Source of the DNA: Actinomycetes bacterium
Lineage (GTDB): Bacteria > Actinomycetota > Acidimicrobiia > Acidimicrobiales > Acidimicrobiaceae
DNA length: 64,000 nucleotides
NCBI GenBank assembly: GCA_021841935.1
Contig: JAKCDL010000009.1
Coordinates: forward strand, 16,182 to 80,181
Direction: 5' to 3'
Positions within the stretch are counted from its first letter, which is position 1. The number at the start of each line of letters is the position of its first letter. Positions 1 through 8,980 of this stretch are shown here, piece by piece. The notes beneath the pieces were generated by a model that searched no databases, was not told the DNA's origin, and saw only the letters and a list, made by a program, of their open reading frames with translations. The position numbers and the translations under genes are program-made.

Positions 1-2069
1 AGCGTGATCTTAGAATCCAAGCATCCGAGGCACTCGCCATGATGCTTGACGCAGCTACATCTATCCTTTCGCAAGAGGGATTGCGGGAGTTCATTCCAAA
101 ATCGTTGGCGACAAGCCTTGGTTCAAATGGTGCCATATACATAGAAGTTGATTCGAACAAAACTATCACTGCAGTATCTTGTGCAGGCGATGAAGGCGAA
201 GTTGTAAAGGCAATTCAACGAGTTTTAGTGGGATCAAATGTCGAAGATATCTCCATACCAGGTTTTTCAGACTCTAGGAACGTCCCATTCTTTGCCGAGC
301 CGAACCAATCAGAGCTATATACCCCCATTGTAAAGTACCTCACCGGCTCGTACCCTTACGTTATCGTTCCCATCCATACATCCCAGGGACTAGTTGGAGT
401 TGCAGCTGGAGTGCTCTCAAATGAGAGATCTTTCTGGAATTTACTCGAACGCCAACTTACCTACGAGTGGTCAATCAACGCCACGCTAGTGACTGAGAAT
501 TACCTACTTAGACACCAAGAAAAATTGAACCTTGAAAGATTCAAGGAGATGGCCTTTCGCGACTCTCTTACGGAGCTTCCAAATAGGGAAGTCTTCCAAG
601 ATCGCCTTAGACTCGCAGCACAGAAGGCGGAGCGTAGCGGATCTCAAACAGCGGTAATCTTCATCGACATAGATCACTTCAAGACGATCAACGACACTTA
701 TGGCCACAGGTTCGGCGACGAGGTTTTGAAGGAGATATCCAACCGACTCTCTAGGGTATTTCGAGAGAGCGACACTGTAGCGAGAATCTCTGGCGACGAA
801 TTCACCGTCCTCATTGAGGACTCCCCTGAGGTAAACGACCTCGTAGAGATTGCTCGAAGAGCCTTCGAACGGCTAAATGAACCCTACGTCATAGATTTGA
901 AGAGGATCAACGTATCGATCTCAATGGGGATGACGAGCGCAGTTGGCCACTTCAACGGTGATGAACTTCTCGAGCGCGCAGACGGATCGATGTATCACTC
1001 CAAAAAGCAGGGAAGAAGTCGCCTAACTTATGGCGACGGTTACGGCCCCGGAACCATCATTGCCACTTCAACGGTGAAAGAGTCAAAGGAAGTAGCCGTT
1101 GAGGTTGAAGAAGATGAAGTGAAATTGGCCGAGGTTGAAGAGGCTTACACCCGCGGAGAATCAGACATCGTCAAAGAGGCGTTCATCGATCTCACTAGTA
1201 ACGATCAAGCACACAGTAGTGACGACTTATACAACGACTCCGATCACGCCGCTACGGTGGGCACATCTAACTTCACTTACAAGCCATTCCATCGTTTTAG
1301 CCTTGACTACATCGACATCGCAAAGATTAGGGTCGCCCTAGCTGAATTAACCAATAACTTTGGTGGAGATGGCGATAGAGGGCAAGATCAAGATTACGAT
1401 TCACACGATCGCATTCAAAAGGTATACCTCCATAGCGATAATGACGCAAAACTTGAGATGGTACAACCGTCGAGGCTCACACGTCGAGCCAATGAATTTG
1501 AATCAACCCTACTAGAAGAGATAGCAGAGGGGCAGCTCCTAGCGACCGAGGCGAGTCATAACTTTCGTGGAGCAAAGTTTTTGATTCCAATTGACGACTT
1601 CAACACCTCTGACAAAGACAGGATTGCCCGCGCTCTTGAAAAGATAGCCTCCACTAACAATTTGAATAGGCGGATAGTCCTTTCCGTATCAACGAGAAGA
1701 CTCGCCACAGATGAAGGACTAATGATAGCAATCATCGCGGTCGCTATCAGATATCGAATTGAAGTGATGGTTACCGACGTAGAGGATCGAAGTACTCGCT
1801 TTTACGATCTATGTTCACCGGTCGTTACCTACTTCAGCATCGACGCCTCAGAGGCAATAGGGGACTCGAACCGGCCCCTACCAACCAAGATGTCATCCCT
1901 GATGGCTATTGCGCGGGAACGAGGTGTTCGAGTCGTTGCAACCAAGGTAACCGACCCTTCCATCGTTGACTCACTACTAGCGATCGGCATATCGGTAGTA
2001 GAGTCGAGCGACATGGCCGTAGTCGATTTAGCACAACAGACATATGCTTCACAAAGCAACATGAACTAG
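1..2069 (+). CDS. GAF-GGDEF diguanylate cyclase with degenerate EAL-like C-terminus (5' partial)
   Basis: The reading frame is open from the left edge (codons start at base 3) and the first ATG at 39 is not preceded by a stop, so the gene probably begins upstream; residues below count from that ATG. Residues ~1-155 look like a GAF sensor domain. Residues ~174-331 are a GGDEF domain with the active-site motif SGDEF at 251-255 and a product-inhibition I-site RESD exactly five residues before it, so it probably makes c-di-GMP. A charged linker (~345-400) follows. Residues ~430-660 resemble an EAL phosphodiesterase fold in hydrophobic pattern (for example FSIDAS where EAL proteins have LKID), but the EAL, DDFG-like and catalytic Glu/Lys residues are absent, so hydrolysis is unlikely and a binding or regulatory role is inferred. 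The GGDEF call is firm; the EAL-like call is moderate. Confidence 0.88.
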   Translation, partial: RDLRIQASEALAMMLDAATSILSQEGLREFIPKSLATSLGSNGAIYIEVDSNKTITAVSCAGDEGEVVKAIQRVLVGSNVEDISIPGFSDSRNVPFFAEPNQSELYTPIVKYLTGSYPYVIVPIHTSQGLVGVAAGVLSNERSFWNLLERQLTYEWSINATLVTENYLLRHQEKLNLERFKEMAFRDSLTELPNREVFQDRLRLAAQKAERSGSQTAVIFIDIDHFKTINDTYGHRFGDEVLKEISNRLSRVFRESDTVARISGDEFTVLIEDSPEVNDLVEIARRAFERLNEPYVIDLKRINVSISMGMTSAVGHFNGDELLERADGSMYHSKKQGRSRLTYGDGYGPGTIIATSTVKESKEVAVEVEEDEVKLAEVEEAYTRGESDIVKEAFIDLTSNDQAHSSDDLYNDSDHAATVGTSNFTYKPFHRFSLDYIDIAKIRVALAELTNNFGGDGDRGQDQDYDSHDRIQKVYLHSDNDAKLEMVQPSRLTRRANEFESTLLEEIAEGQLLATEASHNFRGAKFLIPIDDFNTSDKDRIARALEKIASTNNLNRRIVLSVSTRRLATDEGLMIAIIAVAIRYRIEVMVTDVEDRSTRFYDLCSPVVTYFSIDASEAIGDSNRPLPTKMSSLMAIARERGVRVVATKVTDPSIVDSLLAIGISVVESSDMAVVDLAQQTYASQSNMN

Positions 2070-2279
2070 TCGAGGATTGCAAAAGCGACAAGGTCACAGG
2101 AATAGGGTCGATGTTGTTCATGAGCTCTCCCATAACTTGAACTGCGGCTGCAATATCTGCAATATAGCTCTGGTGACCCCATTTAGATAAAGTTGGTTAC
2201 CGGTTCGACATAGTCAAATGTCGTCAACATTGAATTTGATAGCCACAGAAAAGGGCCGATCGAAATAAACTACTTAGCC

Positions 2280-2819
2280 GTGCGCCCATTTCTAACGAAA
2301 AAAGAAAAATACCTTGGATTTGCTATAGCGGTCTATGCAGCCGCCGTATACCTAATCCTTTGGCTCCCACACATTCACGAAAAAGTTGCAGGTGTGAATC
2401 CAGCTCAATACGCAATAGAGGGTACTGCACTGGCAATCATCTTCGCGATCTTCGTTGGAATTGGCAAAAGAACGTGGATTGGCTTCGTGGGACTCGCCAT
2501 GTCCTTAGGTCCTCTAAGCAAATACGTGGTCCTAATGATGCCTGCCGTTATATTTGCGGCATTTTCTGGCTTCCGCTACCTCATGACACCAAAGAACGCT
2601 AGGCAAAATGCCGATGGAACCCCCGTGGCGGTAGCGCCGACGAAGACTAAAGCCAATTCAAAGTCCGATACTCGAACATCGAGCAACTTTACCTCTAATC
2701 GCATCACCCCATCTAAAGCACGCAAAAAGAAGCCTCAGCAAAAGACCTCGATCTATGGATCTTTGGGAAAGCTCGGGCCCCAAGGTCAAGCAGGAACAAC
2801 TAACGAAGATAAAAAGTAA
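2280..2819 (+). CDS. hypothetical four-helix membrane protein with basic tail
   Basis: A 179-residue protein with a GTG start. It shows about four membrane segments (roughly residues 12-30, 46-64, 66-84 and 86-102) followed by a hydrophilic, Lys/Thr/Ser-rich tail (~105-179) that is probably cytoplasmic. I do not recognise the family. It ends 24 bases before the acyl-CoA reductase gene on the same strand, so it may be the first gene of that cassette, for example a membrane anchor or scaffold; that role is inference from position only. The overlapping 80-residue frame at 2360 is a shadow. Confidence 0.7.
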   Translation: MRPFLTKKEKYLGFAIAVYAAAVYLILWLPHIHEKVAGVNPAQYAIEGTALAIIFAIFVGIGKRTWIGFVGLAMSLGPLSKYVVLMMPAVIFAAFSGFRYLMTPKNARQNADGTPVAVAPTKTKANSKSDTRTSSNFTSNRITPSKARKKKPQQKTSIYGSLGKLGPQGQAGTTNEDKK

Positions 2820-2843
2820 GACTCACAGAGTTGTTTAGGGTGA

Positions 2844-5210
2844 TTGAATTTAGATTTTGGTGGCTTAGTGATAAGTGAAAAATTAGACGGCAAGACGTTC
2901 TTTATAACTGGATCTACAGGCTTTCTCGGGACTGCCCTCGCAGAACGCATCCTTTCAAACTTTGAAGGTGCAAAGTTAGTTCTGTTGATCCGCGCCGGAA
3001 GAAGGTCTTCGCCGTGGGACCGTGCTAAGCGTGAGATAATCAAAAACGACGCATTCGATCCACTACGAGAGAGACTTGGAACAGCCTTCGACGAGTACAT
3101 CGAAGGTCACGTTACCGCCGTAGCTGGGGACGTTTCGAGCCGTAACCTTGGCCTAGACGAAGATGGACTTCGCCTTCTTGGACAATGCGATTATGTGATC
3201 CACTCCGCAGCAACGGTGAGCTTCGACTCGCCGTTGACCCAAGCAGTAGCCGTCAATCTACTAGGTCCAACAAACGTTGGAGATGCCATCAAGGCAGCCG
3301 CAGTAGTAGTTGGAAAAGATCCAGCTGAAACCCACTTCATTGCAGTTTCGACTAGCTATGTAGCTGGATATAGAAGAGGGTTAGCTCCAGAGCGGATTCT
3401 ACGCAATACGCCATTTTCGCCGATGCCATCTTTCGAAAGTGAGATCGACTTCACCAATCGACTCAAAGCCGACGTTGAGATAAAGAGTCGATCAATCGAA
3501 GCTCTCGTCGACTTTGAAAAGAAGGCACGTAAAGAACTAGGGGCTGTTGGCGGACCTCTATTGGCACAAAAGCTCGAAAAGCTCCGAAACGACTGGGTTG
3601 AGCAACAACTTATAGACCTCGGCATTGCACGAGCAAAGTCTTTAGGATGGCCCGACGCCTACACCTTTACCAAATCATTGGGCGAAGAGGCACTCGTTGA
3701 AAACCACGGAAGTGACCTATCGATCTCAATCGTTAGACCATCGATCATTGAGTCCTCGAAGTCTTATCCATATCCTGGTTGGATCAAAGGCTTCAGAATG
3801 GCCGAACCGATCATCATCTCATACGCCCGAGGTCTACTAAAAGAGTTCCCCGGCGTTCCAGAAGGTATCATCGACGTCATCCCCGTCGATCAGGTAACTG
3901 GAGCGATCATAGCCGTAGCAGCTAAAGAGGCGCCAATACCAAGTGACGATCCACCGGTCTATCAAGTTGCTTCAGGATCGGTAAATCCCCTTCGCTACAA
4001 AGTCTTGGTTGACTTGGTTCGCGAATGGTTTCTACAGAACCCCCTCTATGACTCCGAAGGACAGCCAATTGCTGTGCCCGAATGGAACTTTCCAGGGCGA
4101 GGTAGAGTTCAAAAGCAGCTTACAAAACTCTCGAACAACCTCGAATTTGTAGACGGAATCCTATCTCTCGTTCCACTTAGAGGTAAAAGGGCCGAGATCG
4201 TGACCGATCTTGAAGAGAAGAAGGAGGCCGTCGATCGAGCCCTGTCATATGTTGAACTCTACGGGAGCTACGCAGAGACTGAGGCGATCTTTGATGTTTC
4301 GAATCTGATCGAACTATTCGAATCTCTCGATGAAGCAGACCAAAGGATTCTCGACTTCGATCCGAGAACCATCGATTGGTCGTCCTTCGTCTCTGACGTC
4401 CACCTTCCGTCTGTAGTAAAACACGCTCGCGTCAAGACCACTGCAGAGAAGAAGACTACAAACAACCGAAGCGAAAAGACGACTTCGCAGATTCTCAGCG
4501 ATCGGTTCAGGGTCGCCGCCTTCGACCTTGAAAACACAATCATTGCCTCAAACGTCGTTGACGCTTACGCGTGGTTTGCGACAAAGGATCTGCCAGTTTC
4601 GAAAAAGGCCCTCTTTGCTCTAGCGTTAGCGGCCGAGGGGCCATCGCTTGTCACGCTAGATAAGCGTGACAGGGGTGACTTTTTGAGAAACTTCTACCGT
4701 CGATACTCAAAGGCCGACATCAACCACCTATCTTCTCAATCGTATGAACTATTCAACGCCTACCTTCTCAAAAAGGCATTTCCGAAGGCGATAGAAAGAG
4801 TTAGGCGCCATCGTCAGCTAGGCCACAAGACAGTGCTCATAACAGGGGCACTGGACTTCGTAATTGAACCAATCGCGCCATTATTTGACGAAATAGTAGC
4901 TTGCACAATGACTACTGATTCTCGCGGAAGGCTAACGGGCAACCTTTCAAGTACTCCGCCGACCGGCGAAGCGAGGGCTCTGCTGATCTCTGAATTTGCT
5001 AGCAAATACGACGTTCCCGTCCAAGAGTGTGTCGCATATGCGGACTCTTCATCCGATCTTCCAATGCTAGAGATAGTCGGTTACCCCGTTGCCGTGAATC
5101 CGGAGCCTCGCCTCCTTCAAATCGCAAAACGGCGAGGGTGGGTCGTCGAAAATTGGGAGCGCCAAGCTGGCCACTCTAAACTAATGCTACCAATTGGGAG
5201 GGAGCGATGA
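2844..5210 (+). CDS. fatty-acyl-CoA reductase (male-sterility type) fused to a HAD-IB-like phosphatase domain
   Basis: A 788-residue two-domain protein. Residues ~15-400 form an extended SDR of the NAD_binding_4/male-sterility family: nucleotide-binding TGSTGFLG at 22-29, and catalytic Tyr273 and Lys277 in YTFTK. This family reduces fatty acyl-CoA or acyl-ACP to aldehyde or alcohol with NADPH. Residues ~550-780 form a HAD hydrolase with motif I AFDLENT (nucleophile Asp561; the usual second Asp is Glu563), a motif II-like LITGA, and motif III YADSSSDLP (Asp734). The Glu in place of the general-acid Asp makes phosphatase activity uncertain. The start is TTG at 2844; GTG at 2868 is an alternative that still keeps the nucleotide-binding motif. 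It overlaps the next gene by four bases (ATGA), so translation is coupled. The substrate is unknown; a lipid precursor is inferred from the downstream acyltransferase. Confidence 0.85.
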   Translation: MNLDFGGLVISEKLDGKTFFITGSTGFLGTALAERILSNFEGAKLVLLIRAGRRSSPWDRAKREIIKNDAFDPLRERLGTAFDEYIEGHVTAVAGDVSSRNLGLDEDGLRLLGQCDYVIHSAATVSFDSPLTQAVAVNLLGPTNVGDAIKAAAVVVGKDPAETHFIAVSTSYVAGYRRGLAPERILRNTPFSPMPSFESEIDFTNRLKADVEIKSRSIEALVDFEKKARKELGAVGGPLLAQKLEKLRNDWVEQQLIDLGIARAKSLGWPDAYTFTKSLGEEALVENHGSDLSISIVRPSIIESSKSYPYPGWIKGFRMAEPIIISYARGLLKEFPGVPEGIIDVIPVDQVTGAIIAVAAKEAPIPSDDPPVYQVASGSVNPLRYKVLVDLVREWFLQNPLYDSEGQPIAVPEWNFPGRGRVQKQLTKLSNNLEFVDGILSLVPLRGKRAEIVTDLEEKKEAVDRALSYVELYGSYAETEAIFDVSNLIELFESLDEADQRILDFDPRTIDWSSFVSDVHLPSVVKHARVKTTAEKKTTNNRSEKTTSQILSDRFRVAAFDLENTIIASNVVDAYAWFATKDLPVSKKALFALALAAEGPSLVTLDKRDRGDFLRNFYRRYSKADINHLSSQSYELFNAYLLKKAFPKAIERVRRHRQLGHKTVLITGALDFVIEPIAPLFDEIVACTMTTDSRGRLTGNLSSTPPTGEARALLISEFASKYDVPVQECVAYADSSSDLPMLEIVGYPVAVNPEPRLLQIAKRRGWVVENWERQAGHSKLMLPIGRER

Positions 5211-6409
5211 AGGCACTTCAATTCGAACGCTCTGTCACCAAGTACATAGCTAGCAAAGCAATCTCAACCGTCTCTAAGAGATATCGGGCGTCCACATCAC
5301 CTCTCGTATTCAAGGACGGCATTTCACTTGTAGCTCCAGATGTGGACTATATAAAGACAGATGTCACCCTCTCTGGGATATGCGGTAGTGATCTAGGAAT
5401 GCTTAGCGCTTCGTCTTCACGATACTTCGAGGACTTTATAACCTTCCCATTCGTACCCGGCCATGAAATAGTCGGTCGAGCTGACATAGATGGCGTCGAG
5501 CGACGAGTCGTAGTAGAGCCCGTTCTAGGTTGCATTGCGAGAAACGTTCCTAACCCCTGTCGCTTCTGCGCCAAGGGCGAGAAGGACAAATGCGTAAACC
5601 TCGTCGTAGGCTGCCTCGAACCTGGTGTGCAAAGCGGATATTGTGAATCTACCGGTGGGGGTTGGTCTGAATACCTCTATTGCCACCCTTCTCAGCTTCA
5701 TGTAGTCCCTGACTCGTTATCCGACGAAGAGGCACTCCTCGTTGAACCCTTGGCATGCGCCCTCCATATAGTAAAGGGCGGCAATATTGGCGACGTAAAG
5801 CGAGTTGCTATAATCGGAAGTGGGACGGTTGGATTGCTGGTAGCGGCGTCGTTGTCTCGCCTTCGCCCCGATATCGAAGTCATATCGCTGGCTCGCTATA
5901 GCCATCAACAAAAGATTGCTTCTGGATACGGAAGCTCGATCGTCAAAAGTAACGATGAACTACGACGCGTTGCACGCAGCTTTACCCGGGGGGTCCTCGC
6001 TAATGGAAGAGTGACCGACGGCTTCGACCTCACAATAGACGCCGTTGGTTCAAAGGATTCGGTAGAATTAGCTCTCGAGGTAACAGCACCTGGTGGTCGA
6101 ATCCTTATGGCAGCGATTCCAAAACCGACCTCCCTAGATCTAACTGCGCTGTGGCACAAGTCAATCTCAATGGAGGGGCGCTATGCATATGGCGTCGAAG
6201 AGGTAAATGGAGAGGTGCGATCCACATTTGAGATTGCGCTAGACCTCGCCCCTTCCCTCTCGCTAGGTAACCTAGTCACCAAAATTTATCCTCTAGAAGA
6301 CTACGAGGATGCAATCAACCACGCCGTAGATGCTGGTAGCCGCGGAGCAGTAAAAATTGCCTTCGACCCCAGTACACGACATTCAAGAACTCCCCGAAAG
6401 GTTTCGTAG
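5207..6409 (+). CDS. zinc-dependent medium-chain alcohol dehydrogenase
   Basis: A 400-residue MDR-superfamily dehydrogenase. Catalytic-zinc ligands are visible in GICGSD and PGHE, and the structural-zinc cysteines in CRFCAKGEKDKC; the NAD(P)-binding glycine motif is IGSGTVG near residue 203, and EPLACALH precedes it as in the family. It would oxidise an alcohol or reduce an aldehyde in the cytoplasm. Its ATG overlaps the TGA of the acyl-CoA reductase gene, and its stop abuts the next gene's start, so it belongs to the same transcript. A plausible job is interconverting the aldehyde/alcohol product of the upstream reductase; this is inferred. It is longer than typical 340-350-residue members because of N- and C-terminal extensions. 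Confidence 0.88.
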   Translation: MKALQFERSVTKYIASKAISTVSKRYRASTSPLVFKDGISLVAPDVDYIKTDVTLSGICGSDLGMLSASSSRYFEDFITFPFVPGHEIVGRADIDGVERRVVVEPVLGCIARNVPNPCRFCAKGEKDKCVNLVVGCLEPGVQSGYCESTGGGWSEYLYCHPSQLHVVPDSLSDEEALLVEPLACALHIVKGGNIGDVKRVAIIGSGTVGLLVAASLSRLRPDIEVISLARYSHQQKIASGYGSSIVKSNDELRRVARSFTRGVLANGRVTDGFDLTIDAVGSKDSVELALEVTAPGGRILMAAIPKPTSLDLTALWHKSISMEGRYAYGVEEVNGEVRSTFEIALDLAPSLSLGNLVTKIYPLEDYEDAINHAVDAGSRGAVKIAFDPSTRHSRTPRKVS

Positions 6410-7999
6410 TTGGCACCTAGACCAGGTTTTATACTAAACGTCGACAAAAGCTATCCAGGAACTCTCTTTTGGCATGGCGAAGGATTTCGCCTTGAAAAGC
6501 TTCCCGAGGGTTCCAGAGTCATCTATCCTCCAGAGCCAATTGACGCCCTAGCTGACCCGATCGCCGAAATTTCAGATGCACTCGACAACCCTGTCGGTGA
6601 CTCGAAGCCATTAGATGCACTTCTTTTTAGGGGGATGAAACTTACGATCGCCTTCGACGACGTTTCGCTTCCTCTACCTCAAATGGAGTCACCAGATATT
6701 CGATCATTGATCATTGAAGAGGTGCTAGAGAGAGCCGCTCGAGCTGGAGTAACCGACGTAGAGCTAATCGCAGCTCTTGCGCTCCACCGTCGAATGACCG
6801 AAGCTGAGCTTCGTCACGCAGTTGGAGATCGCGTATATGACGCCTTCTACCCCCGCGGCCTTCTAAAGCAGCACGACGCCGAGGATAGAACTAACCTTGA
6901 ATTCATCGGAACCACCGAAATCGGCGAAGAGGTTGAGATCTCCAAACGAGCCGCCACCAGTGACCTCATCATATATGTAAATATCAACTTGGTTTCTATG
7001 GACGGTGGCCACAAGAGCGTTGCGACGGGACTATCTTCGTATCGGTCGCTACGCCACCATCACAACGTAAAGACGATGGTTCACTCCCGCTCTTTCATGG
7101 ATCGACACAACTCAGAGTTACACTCTTCTAACTGGAGAATGGGTAAAGTCATAAAAGATGCAGGGATAAAGATCTTCCAGATTGAAACTACCCTCAACAA
7201 CAATACCTTTCCCGATCAATTTGCCTTCTTGCAAAAGCGAGAGTGGGAGTGGAGCTTCAAGGACCGTGCTACCTTCTTAGCGACGTCTAAGTCGCTAAAG
7301 GCTACACCACCATGGCTGGCCCGTAGTATCTTTCACTCGGTTAGATCTCCATACGGATTGACCTCTATTCAGGCCGGTGAAGTTGAAGCGGTTCACGAAA
7401 GAACCCTTGAAAACGTCTACAAGCAACAACTTGTGCGAGTTCAAGGACAGAGCGACATCTTGACGATGGGTCTTCCCTTCGTTGGGCCCTATAACGTCAA
7501 CTCGATCATGAACCCAATCTTGGTCTACTGCCTTGGACTTGGTTACTTCTTCAACATGTACAAGAACAAGCCCCTGGTTCGAAAGGGTGGCGTTTTGATC
7601 ATGAGCCACCCGGCTCGCAATGAATTCGACCCCGTCTTTCACCCCTCCTACATTGACTTCTATGAGAATGTTTTATCTGAGAGCACCGATCCCAAGGTCA
7701 TAGAGGAAAAATTTGAAGAGCAGTACGCCACAGACCCCTGGTACATACACCTCTATCGAACTGGTAATGCATACCACGGCGTGCACCCCTTCTACATGTG
7801 GTACTGGGGAGCCCACGCCCTCGACCACCTCGGTGCAGTGATAATCCTCGGAGGAGACCCCAAGGTAGCAAAGCGCCTCGGATTCATGGCCGCCTCAACG
7901 ATGAACGATGCATTGGAGATGGCAAGTCACTACGTCGGTTCGTCGCCGACCCTTACTCACCTACATACGCCACCATTATTCATGTCCGAGGTGGAGTAA
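6410..7999 (+). CDS. divergent lactate racemase-like (LarA/DUF2088) protein
   Basis: A 529-residue protein whose N-terminal ~250 residues match the LarA fold: FDDVSLPLP where LarA has its DxTRP cofactor-binding loop, ALHRRMTEAEL matching the LarA histidine segment, then a GTT-IG-EV-ISKRAATSDLII stretch and DGGHKSVATG around the lysine that tethers the nickel-pincer cofactor in LarA. The first catalytic His and the cofactor Lys appear conserved, but the Arg of DxTRP and the second catalytic His region (PHYFAG in LarA) are not. It may therefore use a different substrate, or not bind the nickel pincer at all. The start is TTG, immediately after the previous stop codon. No larB, larC or larE genes are in the window. 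The presence of a racemase/epimerase-like enzyme between an alcohol dehydrogenase and an acyltransferase is unusual. Confidence 0.75.
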   Translation: MAPRPGFILNVDKSYPGTLFWHGEGFRLEKLPEGSRVIYPPEPIDALADPIAEISDALDNPVGDSKPLDALLFRGMKLTIAFDDVSLPLPQMESPDIRSLIIEEVLERAARAGVTDVELIAALALHRRMTEAELRHAVGDRVYDAFYPRGLLKQHDAEDRTNLEFIGTTEIGEEVEISKRAATSDLIIYVNINLVSMDGGHKSVATGLSSYRSLRHHHNVKTMVHSRSFMDRHNSELHSSNWRMGKVIKDAGIKIFQIETTLNNNTFPDQFAFLQKREWEWSFKDRATFLATSKSLKATPPWLARSIFHSVRSPYGLTSIQAGEVEAVHERTLENVYKQQLVRVQGQSDILTMGLPFVGPYNVNSIMNPILVYCLGLGYFFNMYKNKPLVRKGGVLIMSHPARNEFDPVFHPSYIDFYENVLSESTDPKVIEEKFEEQYATDPWYIHLYRTGNAYHGVHPFYMWYWGAHALDHLGAVIILGGDPKVAKRLGFMAASTMNDALEMASHYVGSSPTLTHLHTPPLFMSEVE

Positions 8000-8006
8000 C
8001 AGATCA

Positions 8007-8924
8007 ATGAAATTTTCTATCAAACGAAGTAAGTTACCATTTCCGCTCGGGAAGCCAAATTGGCCAATCGACGTCGATAAGCCAACCCCAAGGAGCAAGC
8101 TCGGCGCAAACTTCGAAACCGACTGGAGCAGAACCTATCCTTCTCGGGCTTTACGAGCATTGATTACCGACTTCATAACTCGACCCGCGATTGAAGTTGT
8201 GGCTTCACCTACCATCTACGGTCTAGATAACATCTCGAATGCGGAGAGTCCGATAATCTTTGCCGCCAATCATGCGAGCCACCTTGATACCCCACTACTC
8301 CTTAGCTCACTTCCCGAGAGGTTCCGACACAAGACCGCTGTTGGAGCTGGAGCCGACTACTTCTTTGACAAGAGATACAAGGCGATATTGTGGTCATTCT
8401 TACTAGCAGCTATACCGATCGAGCGAAATAAGGTCTCAAGGAGATCGCACGATCTGGCCCTGAAGGTGATCGAAGACGGTTGGAACTTAGTGCTCTTTCC
8501 AGAGGGTGGCCGTACACCAGATGGCTTTGGACAAGAGTTCAAGGGTGGACTTGCTCAGATAGCCCTCAAGGGCGGAGCAAAGATTGTACCGGTACACATC
8601 GCGGGAACCTATGAGATCCTTGGCAAGGGAAGATCCTTCAAACGAGGCGAGACAGCCGTCTACTTCGGTCGTCCCATCGATCCCGCTGGAAGAAGCACTA
8701 AAGAGATCATCAGTGAAGTTGAGGCAAGGGTCGATCGCCTTGCCGACGAAGTTGCAAACGACTTTTGGATCGCCGCTCTAAACCAGGGAAGTGGTGCCAC
8801 GCCAAAGCGCAACGTCGACGAGAAGGATTGGATCGCAGATTGGAATCGCCCAAGGTATCGCTCTGACGCTAAGAAACGAACCAAAAGGTGGCCTCGCCTC
8901 CCCATTATAGATAAACCGATCTAA
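8007..8924 (+). CDS. 1-acylglycerol-phosphate acyltransferase family protein (PlsC-like)
   Basis: A 305-residue acyltransferase. The catalytic NHASHLD (HX4D) motif and the glycerophosphate-binding FPEGGRTPDG motif are both present at the expected spacing. Such enzymes transfer an acyl chain from acyl-CoA/ACP to a hydroxyl of a lipid precursor at the membrane. I chose the ATG at 8007 because a GGTGGAG ribosome-binding site overlaps the preceding gene's end; a longer frame opening at 7908 would overlap the upstream gene heavily. It is the last gene of the reductase-dehydrogenase-LarA-like cassette, which supports a lipid product. The N-terminal ~60 residues are basic and hydrophilic; no clear membrane segment is seen. 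Confidence 0.88.
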   Translation: MKFSIKRSKLPFPLGKPNWPIDVDKPTPRSKLGANFETDWSRTYPSRALRALITDFITRPAIEVVASPTIYGLDNISNAESPIIFAANHASHLDTPLLLSSLPERFRHKTAVGAGADYFFDKRYKAILWSFLLAAIPIERNKVSRRSHDLALKVIEDGWNLVLFPEGGRTPDGFGQEFKGGLAQIALKGGAKIVPVHIAGTYEILGKGRSFKRGETAVYFGRPIDPAGRSTKEIISEVEARVDRLADEVANDFWIAALNQGSGATPKRNVDEKDWIADWNRPRYRSDAKKRTKRWPRLPIIDKPI

Positions 8925-8980
8925 CCATCCAAAGTAGGCAAAGGGGCCCATGCTTACTTAGTCATCGATGTCGTATACTC

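Noticed and set aside
1135..1341. 68-residue plus frame inside the GGDEF gene
   Set aside because: Out-of-frame shadow of the linker region, Thr/Ser-rich, no start signal.
2844..8924. Considered a polyketide or wax-ester cluster
   Set aside because: No ketosynthase, acyl carrier protein or WS/DGAT-type acyltransferase motif is present, so the narrower lipid-cassette reading was kept.
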